From Zizania palustris (Eukaryota; Streptophyta; Magnoliopsida; Poales; Poaceae): a stretch of DNA of 64,000 nt. Location of the stretch: assembly GCA_019279435.1 (NCBI GenBank), contig JAAALK010000080.1:89613028-89677027 (forward strand), given 5' to 3'. Position numbers and translations under genes: made by a program. Shown here in pieces: positions 21,718 through 33,403 of this stretch (positions within the stretch are counted from its first letter, which is position 1; the number at the start of each line of letters is the position of its first letter). A model generated the notes under the pieces. The model searched no databases. It saw only the letters and a list, made by a program, of their open reading frames with translations, and had not been told where the DNA came from.

Positions 21718-23384
21718 ACTGCATCCCGCCGCGAGGCTCCACATCATGTTCAAAGGATGCATCCTCCCAAGCAGATCATTGGTGAGCTTGATCAAAGGGT
21801 AACACGTTCTCATTCTCATTTCATTGATTCCACTTTTGTTGCTTCTTTTGAGCCCTTAGATGTTAGTCATGCACTTTCTGATTCTAGTTGGATCAATGCC
21901 ATGCACGAAGAACTTGAAAATTTTGGGAGAAACCAAGTCTGGACTTTAGTTGATCCTCCACCAAATGTTCATTTGATTGGAACAAAATGGATTTAAAAAA
22001 CAAACAAGAGGAGGATGGGACTGTAGTTAGAAAAAAGGCTAGACTTGTAGCTCAGGGTTATTCTCAATTAGAAGGGATTGATTTTACTGAAACTTTTGCA
22101 CCTGTTGCTCGTCTTGAGGCTATTATGATTTTACTTGCATTTACGACATCCCGGGGATTCAAACTCTATCAAATGGATTTCAAAAGTGCTTTTCTTAATG
22201 GCTTCATAGGCTAAGATGTTTATGTAAAACAACCCCCTAGTTTTGAAAACCCCAAATACCCACATAAAGTCCTTAAACTTCATAAGGATCTTTATGGACT
22301 CAAGTAGGCCCCTCGGGCATGGTATGATAGACTTAAGTCTTTTCTGCTTGAGCGGGGGTATCTGATGGGATCTATTGATAAAACCCTATTCACTCTCAAG
22401 CATGGCAAAGATTTCCTCCTAGTCTAGATCTATGTGGATGATATCATCTTTGGTGGCTCTTCTCATGCTTTAGTTGCCGAGTTTGCAGATGCCATGAGCA
22501 GGGAGTTTGAGATGTCCATGATGGGCAAACTCACTTTTTTCCTTGGTTTGCAAATCAAGCAAAGAAAACAAGATACTTTCGTCCACCACACGAAGTACAC
22601 CAAGGACCTGCTCAAGAAATTCAACATGGCTGATGCGAAGCCACTCGCCACTCCAATGGTTACATCTGTAGCATTGGATCCTGACGAAGATGGAGAAACC
22701 GTAGATTAGAAGGAGTTCTGAAGCATGATCGACTCCCTCCTCTACTTGACTGCTACGAGGCCGGACATACACTTTGCAGTGTGTCTATGCGCTCGTTTTT
22801 AGGCTTCACCACGAGCTTCGCACCGCCAAGCGGTAAAGCGCATTCTCCGGTATCTCAAACATACCCTCGAATTTGGCATTTTGTATTCTGCGTCTTCCTC
22901 TTTGTGTCTTCGAGGTTATTCTGATGAGGACTTTGCTGGGTGTAGGATTGATAGGAAAAGTACCTCTGGTACTTGTCATTTTCTGGGTACTTCACTGGTT
23001 TCCTGGTCTTCCAGCAAACAGTCTAGTGTTGCACAATCGACGGCTGAGACCAAATATGTTGCTACAACTAGCTGTTTCTCTCAGATTTTGTGGATGGTTT
23101 CCACTTTGCGTGATTTTGGGTTAGATTATAAGAGTGTTCCACTTTTCTGTGATAACACTAGTGCTATTTGTATTACAAACAACCCGGTTCAGCATTCTAG
23201 AACCAAACACATTGATGTGTGATATCATTTTCTCAGAGATCATAATGAGAAGGGTGATATTGAGCTTCAATATGTTGATACCCAACACCAGCTAGCCGAT
23301 ATTTTCACAAAACCCCTCGATGCTTCTCATTTTGCCTACTTGCATGGGGAACTTGGTGTTTGTCACCCTTACGGCATTTTGTGA
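21718..23384 (+). pseudogene. Reverse transcriptase/RNase H of copia B
   Basis: Resumes B after the C insertion. It starts with QRMHPPKQIIGELDQRVTRS and SWINAMHEELENFGRNQVWT; a frameshift at GTKWI (about 21995) leads to the frame 21987-22214 (RKKARLVAQGYSQLEGIDF), which ends in a stop after FLNGFIG. Further stops interrupt LYGLK and FLLV before IYVDDIIFGGSSHALVAEF (YVDD). RNase H is at 22870-23220 (YSDEDFAGC, VPLFCDNTSAICI, TKHIDV). The end is at the TGA 23382-23384 after LGVCHPYGIL. At least six stops: more decayed than C or D. Confidence 0.85.
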
Positions 23385-24510
23385 GGGGGAGCAGATTTTG
23401 ATTGTCTTGCATATGCTCATTGTGTGTGAAATTGCATTTACATCTTTTGCACTTATATGCCTGATTTTAATTCATGAAATCATGTCAGCTCAGCTCTATT
23501 TAATATGTCTGAAACATTATGTGCATGATTTTCTTTCCAAAATCAAATCATGCTCACTGCTTAGTCTTGAATCTAGCATGTTTAGGCAGGACTGTTTTAG
23601 CTATCTTTTATCTGCTTGATAGCAAGACTCCTTTTCTCTGGATGCTAAACATTACAACTCGAAAAATTGTTCTACTTACACATGGATATTCATCAAGTGC
23701 TAAACAAATTGTTCACTTAATTAAAATCCAAAAATCCATAATTTGCATGCTACAAGTGAAAAGTTCCAGGTGGGTTTGTTTGTCGCACTACTCTATTCTA
23801 GACTGCTTACCATTGCACATTGGTTTGAACTAGGATAGTGTAGTGTATGCCAAAATCACCGCCTTAAGCTTCTGATGGTTTTCATGCATAGGCTTGGCTT
23901 GATTGGAAATTATAAGGTAGACAAACAAATAACCCCTGGCTTTGTGAAAAGAACAACAAAAATCATTGTTCATCAAGTTTGCTTTCAAGCTCCACTTGAA
24001 CTGGACTTATCTTTCTAGAGTAGAAATTGACTAGCTTTGCGCAGTCCCTGCTTTTATTTGTCTAAGTTACCTTGATTGAGTGGTGATGTTTTTATTTCAA
24101 CATGATAAAATCACATGTTGTCATCATATTTTTTAGAGAATGTTAAATTGAGCTGAGCACATGATAATTGGTATTAAAATTGGCATATTCTTGCTTTATA
24201 TGTCTTTGCCATTCTGCTCATTTCAAAGCTTTGCATCTTTTGAATGCTCCTTGATGCTTGCATTGCCAACGGGGGAGAAATTTTTGAGTTCTCTATAGCA
24301 AGGGGGAAAATAACTCAGGGGGAGTGTGTATCTTGCAAAGGGAAGATTTGCCGAAGGGGCTTTTACTCTTTTGAAAAGGGGAGGAAAATTCTTTTGTCAA
24401 GTTACACGATTTGGCTCGTTTCTGAGTTTTTATGGTCACTTGTGCAGTAAAATTTTTCAAATTTTCTTGAACTTGAATTTGGTTGTCAATGCACTCATCA
24501 AGGGAGAGAT
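23385..24510 (+). other. 3' untranslated region and polypurine tracts of copia B
   Basis: Non-coding, collinear in part with the 3' regions of D, E and H (shared block GACTGCTTACCATTG...GGTTTGAACTAGGA, 23800-23835, in these families). Purine tracts at 23383-23391, 24268-24279 (AACGGGGGAGAA), 24301-24325 and 24499-24510 (CAAGGGAGAGAT) directly before the LTR; the last is the priming tract for plus-strand synthesis. A TTGTCAATGCACTCATCAAG stretch precedes it, as in D and H. Confidence 0.8.
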
Positions 24511-26520
24511 TGAGAAACCAAGGGTTGGTTTCAGAGTCTGTGATGAGTGATTGACAAATTTTATCCTCTAATTCGAAGGGGTCCCTCCGAAGGGGTTCGG
24601 AGGTTGTTTCACCGAAGGGTTTGGTGGGATCTGTTTGCTGCAGCTGTTGCAGCGGAGTGTGCCTATCAAAGGGATCCGACAATACACGATGACTGGTTCG
24701 TATCGAAGGTCTCGGTACTTTGGGCAGTATACCGGAGTGTGTACCGAAGGTTGTTTACTTGGAGAGGTCTCTGGGGTACTAGATACACTTGTCTATTTGT
24801 CTGTGGTGCTTAGGTGACTTCGTAGGCGACAGACGGTTCGCAGCAGGTTAACCTGGGTCAAGCAGGAGGCTTGATGCCAGGAGAGCGGGGAGCTCGGTCA
24901 CGAAAGCTGCGAAGGGGTCGAGGTCGGACCTTGGGTCGAGGTTCGCCAGACGAAGGAAGAGGGTGCGGAGCATGGCTCCGGGTGAAGGTACTCTGAGATG
25001 AAGTCCTCGGAGGCGAGGCACTTCGAAGGGTACTCCGAATGGAGTGACTTCGGAGTATGGTGGAAAAAGTCCTCAGCAATGAGGCAGGGCATTCGAAGTG
25101 TGTTACGGAGGGAGGCACTCGAAGGTTTACCCGACGAAGGTCTCAAAGTCGAGGTGCATCGAAGGCATAGTCCAGGTGAGGTTCATCGAGGGGTGTGCTT
25201 GGGGAGAGACATTGTGACGGAGTGCTCATGGAATGCTTCATGCGAAGGCCTTGGACGAAGGAGAGACTTCGAAGGGTCGTACTCTGAAGGTGGGGCTTCG
25301 GAGTGTGGCTGACTTGAGGTACTTCGGCCATGCATGGCTTCGGTACATGGGCTGACGGAGTTCAAGCTAGGAGAAGGTGCGAAGCCGTGGTGGTCCACTC
25401 CAGAGGTGTTGGTGCGAATGCCCAAGGGCTTCGACGGCTTTGGCTCAAAACCATCACTATACCGGAGGCCGTCTTCGGTGAAGCGAAGGCCGTCAGGCTC
25501 AAGGCTTCTCATCGAAGCTACCGCACCCCTTGCGTGCGAAGGGGGCTTCAGAAGGCTCCAAAACTGCAAAGGCTGACCGTGTCAGCTCTGCAAAAGCTGA
25601 CGATGTCCCCTCTGCGAAGCTGACAAAAGAAGCCTCAAAATAAAGTAGAATACCAGCTGTACCCCCCTGTTCTGATGAGACAAAAACAGTGTAAACCCTA
25701 GGGGTAAAGTAGTCTATTCATAGGGCTGAATAGTGCCTATAAATAGTGGAGGCTAGCTAGGTCACACCAACACTTTGAGCAGCCATTTTTGAGCTCCTGT
25801 GCTAGCCGCCACATTCTTTGTATTCAGTCTGTGAGTTCATTTTGTGTTCCCTGTTCAAGCAATGAAGCTTTGATTCTGTTTTCATTTACTGCTTGAACTT
25901 GTATTCTTACTTTACACTGCATGCTTTGATCTCTCTATGTCTCACTTCTTCCTCTATTGAGTTTATTGCACTAGAGTGTTTTTGGAGAAGTGTGTGAGAG
26001 GTCTGTGTGTGTGAAGTGTGTTTTTCAGTGTCTGTTCACTCTGTGTAAACTGGAGGCTAGACCTCTCTGATTACTTACAAAGCACTGTTCGAAGCCTGTT
26101 TTCTTCTCTTGTCGAAGTCCTCGGCGAAGTGTGTTCGGTGTGCGTTTAGACCTTCGAAGTACGAAGCCTAGCACTAGTTGCTATCGCTGAGTATTTGGTC
26201 GAAGTCCTTAGAGGGAAGTCTGCTCTTGCGAAGGGTGAAGTGTGAAGCCTGCTCGAAGGCACCCAGTGTGCGGAGCCTGCACAGACTTAGCAGAGTTGAG
26301 TTTTTGGTGTTGTGGGTGGAGCGAAGTGTTCATGACTTCGAACTTTTGCTCCTGGTGAAGCCTGGTTTCGGAGCTGTGAAATACCTCCAAACCAAAACTT
26401 CGAAGGGTGTGTTCGAAGCCTGTTTCGCAGAAGACAGATTTAAAATAGACGGCTGTTTCTTAGCCTAAAATTTTAAAAGCTCCCATTCACCCCCCTCTGG
26501 TCACCGTTTTTGGTCCAACA
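24511..26520 (+). mobile_element. 3' LTR of copia B
   Basis: TGAGAAACCAAGGGTTGG to GGTCCAACA, 2010 bp; the same family as LTR A (reverse complement of 5045-7275). TATA at 25736-25748 (CCTATAAATAGTG). The right end abuts the reverse transcriptase of copia E, so B inserted into E; ATAAG (26521-26525) is the candidate target duplication, the partner being out of the window. The middle is dense in TTCGAA and CGAAGG motifs. Confidence 0.85.
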
Positions 26521-27650
26521 ATAAGTTTCTGCAACATGTGTTTAAATTGCAGAAAGCTTTATATGGTCTGATGCAAGCCCCAAGGGCTTGGTATGATCGT
26601 TTATAGCAGTTTTTGTTGGGGAATGAATTTGTGATGGGTTATATGGACAAAACTCTTTTCTTGCTCAAAGATGGCTTTGATTTCATGAATTCTCAGATTT
26701 ACGTGGACGACATTATTTTTTGTGGTTATACTAATGAGCTTGTGTCCATGTTTTCTGAGCAGATGTATAGCAAGTTTGAGATAAGCCTCATGGATGAGCT
26801 CAAGTACTTCTTAGGGCTCTAAATCAAGGAGACCAAAGATAACATCTTCATCCACCAGAGCAAGTACATGTGAGACATGCTAAGAAAGTTTGACTTTGGT
26901 GGAGAGCTGAAGCCTCAGATTACCCTCATGGGAACATCTTGGGGCCTAGATAAGGATGTGAGCGGCGTCAAGGTCAACGAGAGAGAGTATCGAGGGATGA
27001 TTGGATCGCTTCAGTACCTGACGATGATGAAACCATACATTCAGTTTGTTGTGCGATTGTGTGCGCGCTTCCAGTCTTCACCACCTGCATCTTATCGGTA
27101 GGCTATCAAGCGCATTTTTAGGTACCTTACCTATGCGTCCGATCTTGGTCTTTATTATTCTGCGTTATCATCTCTTGAGTTATCTGGCTTTTTCGATGCT
27201 GATTTTGGTCGGTGTCGGCTGGATCGCAAGTCTACTTCTGGTACTTGATAGTTCCTTAGTTCTTCGCTTGTGTATTGGTCTTCTCAAAAATAATCTAGAG
27301 TTGCGCTTTCCACTACTAAAACTGAGTATGTAGCAACTGCTAGCCGATGCTCACAGTTGGTTTGGATGATTTCCACTTTGAAAGATTTTTGGTTATCTTT
27401 CCTTGCTAGAGTCCCTTTGTTTTGTGATAGCACAAGCGCGATTAGTGTAGGGAATAACACATGTCTTCATTCGATAACCAAACATATTGATGTGCGCTTT
27501 AACTTTTTGAGGAATCAATATGAGAAAGGTGTCATTGACCTTGTTCATGTTAATACTACTCATTAATTGGCTAACATTCTTACCAAACCTCTAAATCAGT
27601 CTACATTTGAGCATTTGTGAGGGGATTTGGGAGTTGTGTATTCTTTTTAG
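26521..27650 (+). pseudogene. Reverse transcriptase/RNase H C-terminal part of copia E
   Basis: Homologous to C and D but heavily decayed. LQKALYGLMQAPRAWYDRL is followed by a stop, then QIYVDDIIFCGYTNELVSMF (YVDD), LMDELKYFLGL plus stop, FDFGGELKPQITLMGTSWGL, and RNase H pieces (FFDADFGRCRLDRKSTSGT, STTKTEYVATASR, VPLFCDSTSAISVG). The second RNase H motif reads TKTEY instead of TEAEY. The end is at TAG 27648-27650 after LGVVYSF. Upstream sequence of E lies left of the window, separated by B. Many TAG/TGA codons arose by transitions, so this is an old copy. Confidence 0.85.
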
Positions 27651-29076
27651 GATATTTTTGAGTCTTTTCTTTCTTCTTTACTCTTTTATTGAGTCTTTTC
27701 ATGTGAGTTCATATCATGCATATTAATATATCACACTTCGAGCTTGCTTCTATTATATGATTAAACTGCTTTATTCATTCTTGCTAGTATATGCTTTTGA
27801 ATACCTATCGAAGATCATGCTTTGTTTCAGTCCACATGATATATCTGATATATGTCATATGCATGCTTTTATGCTTTAAAAATGATCATCATTGCTTCTG
27901 GTAACTAGCATGTGTAGGCTGAATGCTTTTGCTATCTTTTACATGCCTTGTAGCTAGATCCTTTACTTAGGTGCAGATACGCAACTTGGACATCTATATG
28001 CTTTAACATGGAAAATATGCTATAATATGATAAAAATCATGAAAAAAATAAAAATCCATGCCTTTTATGCTTAAGTGAAAATATCTATGTGGTTTTGTTG
28101 TGTCACATTGCATTATTCTAGACTGCTTACCATAGCACTTTGGTATGAACTAGGACATTGAAATGTATGCCAAGACCAATGTCTTAAGCTTCTGATGGTC
28201 ATGGTCTCGCCTAGACTTGACTTGGTTGGTTAGCATAAGGTTGACATGCAAATAACCCATGGCACAAAATGAAAAAGGAAACAAAAAAGCCTGAAAATAT
28301 TAAGAAAACATGTTTGTTGAAGCTCTTAGTTACGGGCAATACTTATCTTGGTATATATTAGCTACCCTTTGCATTGATCATGCTTTACTTTGCATGTCAA
28401 CTAGAAAATGTGGTGATGCTTTTATTTGCTAAAATCGGAAAATGTGTGCTAATGACTTTCTTTGGATATCTTCTACTGCACTAGTTATGTCATGTGTCTT
28501 AGACAGTGTTTCTTGCTATACTTGCTAGAATTTGTAATAGTAGTCAATCATATATGAGAAACATGCTTTTGAGTTGTGTCTCTTTTGAGTTGTGTTTCTT
28601 GCTATACTTACTATTCTTGCACCCCACCTGCATTCATTACGTATTTTGAGGGGAGTTGCATTTTAGGGGGAGTTTAAGTTGTGTCTCTGTTGAGTGCTTT
28701 TAGTCCCACTTGATGAGTCCAGTTGTCAACAAGGGGGAGAAATTTTAGGATATTTGATCTTTTAGATGACTTTATGGGTAGTTTTTGACTTTCTCTAGGA
28801 TTCGTTTCAGGGGGAGTTTTAGTCTCTTTTGCCTTTACTCTTTGGATATCCTTGCTGATAATTCAGAGATTGCACTAATTTGAGTTTTTATTTGAAATCC
28901 ATGGTGATTTATTTTTTGTTTAACCATAATGACCTTTTCTATTTTTTGTTCGGCTTTTGGTCATTAGGGTTAAACCTTTTATTTTATTTTCTTCTTTTTG
29001 TTCTCTTGTGTTTTGTTTTCATGTTTCCACATGCGTTCATAGGTTCCGAAGAACTGATGAAGAGGGTGTTGAAGAT
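27651..29076 (+). other. 3' untranslated region of copia E
   Basis: Non-coding; tracks the 3' region of D in reverse. Purine tracts: 28650-28675 (TTTTGAGGGGAG, TTAGGGGGAGTTTAAG) and 28731-28743 (CAAGGGGGAGAAAT), and 28808-28818. The terminal segment that should hold the last polypurine tract and the LTR start is deleted: the sequence jumps from GAGGGTGTTGAAGATCATG straight into the LTR at GGGCCTCATGGCTC. A chance open frame at 28880-29131 is not supported as a gene. Confidence 0.75.
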
Positions 29077-30697
29077 CATGGGCCTCATGGCTCAAGAAGT
29101 GATAAGTGATTATCAACGGAAGTCAAAGTGAGAGAGGAGATGAATAGGTCAAGAGAAGACCGACCATGTCTTGACCGCATGTGACTCAGGTACACGGGAG
29201 GCAAGCGACTGCCGAGTAGAGGGAGCCAGGGAGTCGGGCCAGCACAATCGGGATACATGGGCCAGGAACGGTGGGGGACTCGTCATGGTTTGACCGAGTT
29301 TGACTAAGTTAAATGGGCGGCGAGCGACTGCTAGGCAGAGGGGGCCGTAGAGTTGGGTCAGCCCAATCCGGGTATTCGGGGCAGAGGTGACGAGTCCTTT
29401 GTCGGTTTTGGCACAAATCCGACGCCCCAATCCAGATCGTCAATTTGAGATCAGGAGGTCCTTAAGCGAAGTTGTAGCTGCTACCGAAACTTCGTGTCAG
29501 GACAAGTTATATCTAGATAGAATTATACTATTTTTCTTGTTGGGCCCACAATTTTATTTGTGTGTCTATGTGTAATTTACCCTAGGTGTAAATGTGTCTT
29601 TTCTAGTTTTTGAACTGCCTATAAAAGGCCATCTATACCTTAGGGTTTCACCAACTCCTTCAAATGCAAAATATGAGTTTACTTTAATCTTTTATTCCTC
29701 CTCCAGCTAGTTTCCTTTTTCTCTAGTTGATCTCACCGCTGCCGCATAGCTCCTTCCAGCGCCACCTCTGAATAGCACCACAGTTCCCTACGTTGGTTTT
29801 CTCTAGAGGTACTGTATCCGATTTATTCCATGAACTAGTGCACGGAGGTGAAGGCAAGCACTGATCTGGTCGGATCTGGACGGAGTGAGTAGAGCACTAC
29901 GTGGGACTTGGTTCGGGGAGCTGTGCGCTGCCAATGTGCTCCTCAGGAAAACCAAAGTCCAGTTTTTCTTTGGGGTGACTTCCTGGTTCATGGCAGCTGC
30001 GTGTAGCAAACGGACGTGTGGTTGCTGAGGGCGCTAGGCGGAGGTGCATGCACTGTGTGAAACATTGAGGTGCTGGTGTCAGTGAATTGTTTAGACCGTG
30101 CAGGGACGGCATACGACAGGAGGAGTTTTGTGCAGAAGGAACTACAAAGCGGCAGGACGTATTGGGACATGTGCAGCTGTGTATTTTTTCTAGTCGTCGG
30201 TGCTTGGTGGACATTTTAGAAGAGGAGTTCTATTGCACTGTAATCACTTCTCGATTCTCATGCACATATTGTTTATTTCCTACACTTATTTTGTCTAGAT
30301 TAAATGTGTTTACTATTGTGCTTTCTCATATTTGTGAACTGCCAGTAATTAATGGATGTTTTGCATGTGCTTGATGGATAATCTATGTTTTGATGAAATT
30401 TTGTGGAGGTGTCATTTGTTTTTTGAGTATTTTTAATCTGCCTTATGTGCTTTGTACGCGTGTCTTTTCATTAAGGATATCGGTTGGGTTTTGAAGGCTA
30501 AATTATTTTCAGCGCTTGTGATCTCTCAGAGTGTCAGATCATATTATATCTAACAGGAGTGTGATAGCACTTGCTTTTTCTGAGATTTCTGTTGGTTGTC
30601 TTTTGGGGAGCGTTGGGTGTTAAGGGTAGGCCATCAATTTAAATGAATTTATTGAGACGCCCATTAACCCCCTCTAGTCGCTACTCTCAGTCCTACA
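29077..30697 (+). mobile_element. 3' LTR of copia E, lacking its first ~40 bp
   Basis: The first 560 bp match the U3 of C/D (CTCAGGTACACGGG repeats, GGTGACGAGTCC...TTGGCACAAA). TATA CCTATAAAAGG at 29618-29628. From about 29660 to 30600 the sequence is unlike C/D and lacks their TTCGAA arrays. The last ~100 bp (GCGTTGGGTG...CTCTAGTCGCTACTCTCAG) return to the family and end TCCTACA. The right flank is the antisense gene of J. Confidence 0.8.
29618..29628 (+). promoter_or_regulatory. TATA box of LTR E
   Basis: CCTATAAAAGG in the position equivalent to the TATA of LTR C (13251-13267). Confidence 0.55.
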
Positions 30698-32158
30698 CAC
30701 CTCCAGCGAGCGGGGTCAATCGGGAACCGACCGAGTCATTGGCCATCTGATCAGAAGCCACGTGAAGAGGCATGAAAGCAGTAGAAGGCTGAACAAGAAA
30801 AAGGCATTGGACATAAGGAATGCAAAGCAAAGTATAGAGTGCGAAAATGCATACATACCCGAGCCGATGAAGACACATTAGTGGTAGTCTTGGCTAACGT
30901 AGCCGAAGGAGTAGGCGGCGGCGACTGAAGAAAAAAGAAGGTACATTTTACAAAGAGAGGATAAAAATTCACTAGGCATGGCAAAAAACATGTCACAAAA
31001 GTACTTGGCCAGATCGAGCTCTAGTGAATCGACGCAATCCCACGTATAGCGCCTTACGCTTGCGCGCCGGGACTTTGACTCACTTCTTGGTGAGCAATTC
31101 CCTCAGTGTAGCGGCCCCATGACCCAAGGCACTAGTCGCCGATTGTGGCCCATATTTAATCGGTCCACCACTTTGACTCATTGGGGGAGCATCCATGCCG
31201 TCCTCCTACAATGATAGAAGGATAAGTGAGGGAAAAAGCAGCAAGCGAGTTGAACAGAAGTCAAGTTAGATGTGCTTAAAAGCGGGGAATCATCGACGCA
31301 ACCGAGATGCAGCCGTTTGCAATACATCCTTGAGTGCCAATTGAATAAGTGCAACACCCATCACTGCACCACTCAATGAAGTTGACATAGCTGATGGTAC
31401 AGGCTGACTAGGGGACCAGGTCACCATAAGGAACTTGGTTGGCCACCCGAGATAGATAATCGTACTCTTGACCATTTGTGACCTCTCCACGAGCTTGGAT
31501 TCGGCTGATGAAGAATAAGTAAGTGGGAGCTGACTGAATCCTAACTGCCGTGTGCAGACAGTCGGGTAATATAACAATAGGAGGCTCTTTGGGTAGTGAA
31601 GTTGATGGGCAGAAGGCAGGGAGTGATCAAGGTTTTGAAAATTTTGGTGGATTCCTCAGTTCAGCACACATCAGCCAGGAGGAATAGACGGGGGTATTTG
31701 TACTTGGATAGGTACTCATATGCAAACTAGACTGTCTTCTCATCCCTAAAGTCACAGTAAAACCCCGCAGAACAAAGGCTCAAGGAATCGGGTGACATCC
31801 AGAAGATGGGTTGATAGTCGTCCATCTCGCTCAAAGATAAGCACTAGCGATAGATGGGGTCGATCGATTCAAGATAGTCCACAGGGAATTCCATCGAAGT
31901 AATGGGACGATTGTCGATTGCTTCGGCATTGTAAATGTTGATCCATAGCTGCAAAAACCACAAAGGCCCGCCGAAGTGACCGACAGGTTTGCCAACCAAT
32001 AACCTGTACGATACTTGATGAAAAAGAGGATAAGTGGTGCCAAGGAGGTATTGGCCGATGGGGACTTTCTTTTTGGCAGCAAGCTCCTTGGCCAAGAACT
32101 GGAGGTGGGAAGTTGGACCCAAAGTGGATCCACAAAATACAAACCATTCCAACAAGAG
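30698..32158 (-). pseudogene. Antisense plant-mobile-domain gene of Tat-like gypsy J, 3' exons
   Basis: Reading minus from 32155: LLEWFVFCGSTLGPTSHLQF, VPIGQYLLGTTYPLFHQVSY, HFGGPLWFLQLWINIYN and DYLESIDPIYR. This is the pattern of the plant mobile domain (aminotransferase-like, once called putative gypsy-type transposon domain). The frame then breaks but the domain continues (FWMSPDSLSLCSAGFYCDF; GEVTNGQEYDYLSRVANQVP in another frame). Splice-like signals follow: acceptor TTGTAG before 31205; acceptor CTTCAG at 30925 with exon 30924-30859 and donor GTATGT at 30858; acceptor TTGTTCAG at 30789. The last exon is cut by E at 30698. It lies antisense to element J. Stops indicate a relic; function unknown. 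Confidence 0.7.
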
Positions 32159-33403
32159 TTTTACAATGTTAGATTCCTAAACAGTTTTTCACTCACCCCA
32201 AAGCATTTGAGATCTTCTAGCATGTTTTAAGGGGGAATTGTGTAGCATTGCAAGAGCTTCTGTTATATGATTAATTTCTTTTATATGTATGTGATTTGTT
32301 ATGCCTTTGAAGTATTGTCTTTAATACTGTTGATTACACTTGGCTTGAATACATCTAATATCTATCATGAGCATGGCTTTTATTTGTGAAATTTTGAAAA
32401 TGATCACTACTTAATCTAGAAACTAGCATGAATAGGTTGAGTGATTTTGCTATGTTTTACTTACCTGATAGCTAGGTTCTTTTCACTTGGCTGCTAATAT
32501 GCAACTTGATCATTTCAAAAATATTGTGCTGATAATTAAAAAATGAAAATTATAAATGAATGAAAATGATTGATATTAATGTTGTTTTGTGCTGAAATTG
32601 AAAAGATCCAGGTGGGTTTGATTTTTCAGCACTACTTTGTTCTAGAGTACTTACCTTAGTACTTTGGTATGTACTGGGACATTGAAACGTATGTCGAAAC
32701 CATCGCTTGAAACTTCTAATGGTTTCAACCTAGGCTTAGCTTGGTCGGTTAGCATAAGGTTGGCATGCAAATAACCCCTAACACTAAAATGAAAAATTTA
32801 AAAAAAAATCAAAAAGCTTGAATCAATTGCATATCATGTTTGTTGAAGCTCCTTGTAGTGGGATATGCATATCTGGTTAGTATTTGATTAGCTTTTGCAT
32901 CTTATGCCTTGCCATGTATAGTATGCTAATCTGAGTGGTGATGCTTTTATTTGCTAAATTCTGAAAATGCTTGCTCATGTATTTTAGACAATATTCATCT
33001 CAGTGTTTCATACAATACTTTTAGACAATATTCAAGGCAAATGATTATGTGTACTGTAATTGGATTTGCTCATGTTTCAGAAGCTTGCATCTATACTCTA
33101 CCCTCACACCCCTCTTTGCATATTTTTATCATCTTGATGCTTGCATTGCCCAAGGGGGAGAAATGGTTTACATGATGAGATGATTGCTTTGTTAAGGGGG
33201 GGGGGTAATGGCCTTCATGATGCATTGATGTTTTTGCCAACAAAGATGCTTTGCTACGCATGAGTTTTTGCCAAAGGGAGAGATCTTTTATCAAGTGACA
33301 TGTTTCTGCTATTTTCTAAGTTTTATGGTGACTTGTGTGCTGAACTTGAAACCTTCATCATGTTTCTATTTAGGGTTGTCAATGCACTCATCAAGTGGGA
33401 GAT
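32159..33403 (+). mobile_element. Copia H: pol tail and 3' untranslated region, 5'-truncated
   Basis: Starts within decayed sequence equivalent to the end of copia RNase H (around 32187-32250: F-T-H-P-K-A-F-E-I-F, then LRGNCVALQE). The 3' region follows, sharing TTAGCATAAGGTTGGCATGC and TGCAAATAACCCC with D and E. Purine tracts at 33159-33170 (CAAGGGGGAGAAAT), 33196-33209 and 33392-33403 (CAAGTGGGAGAT), the last next to the LTR. The rest of H is missing; the left junction with the J antisense gene shows TTTTACA microhomology (see findings). Confidence 0.75.
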
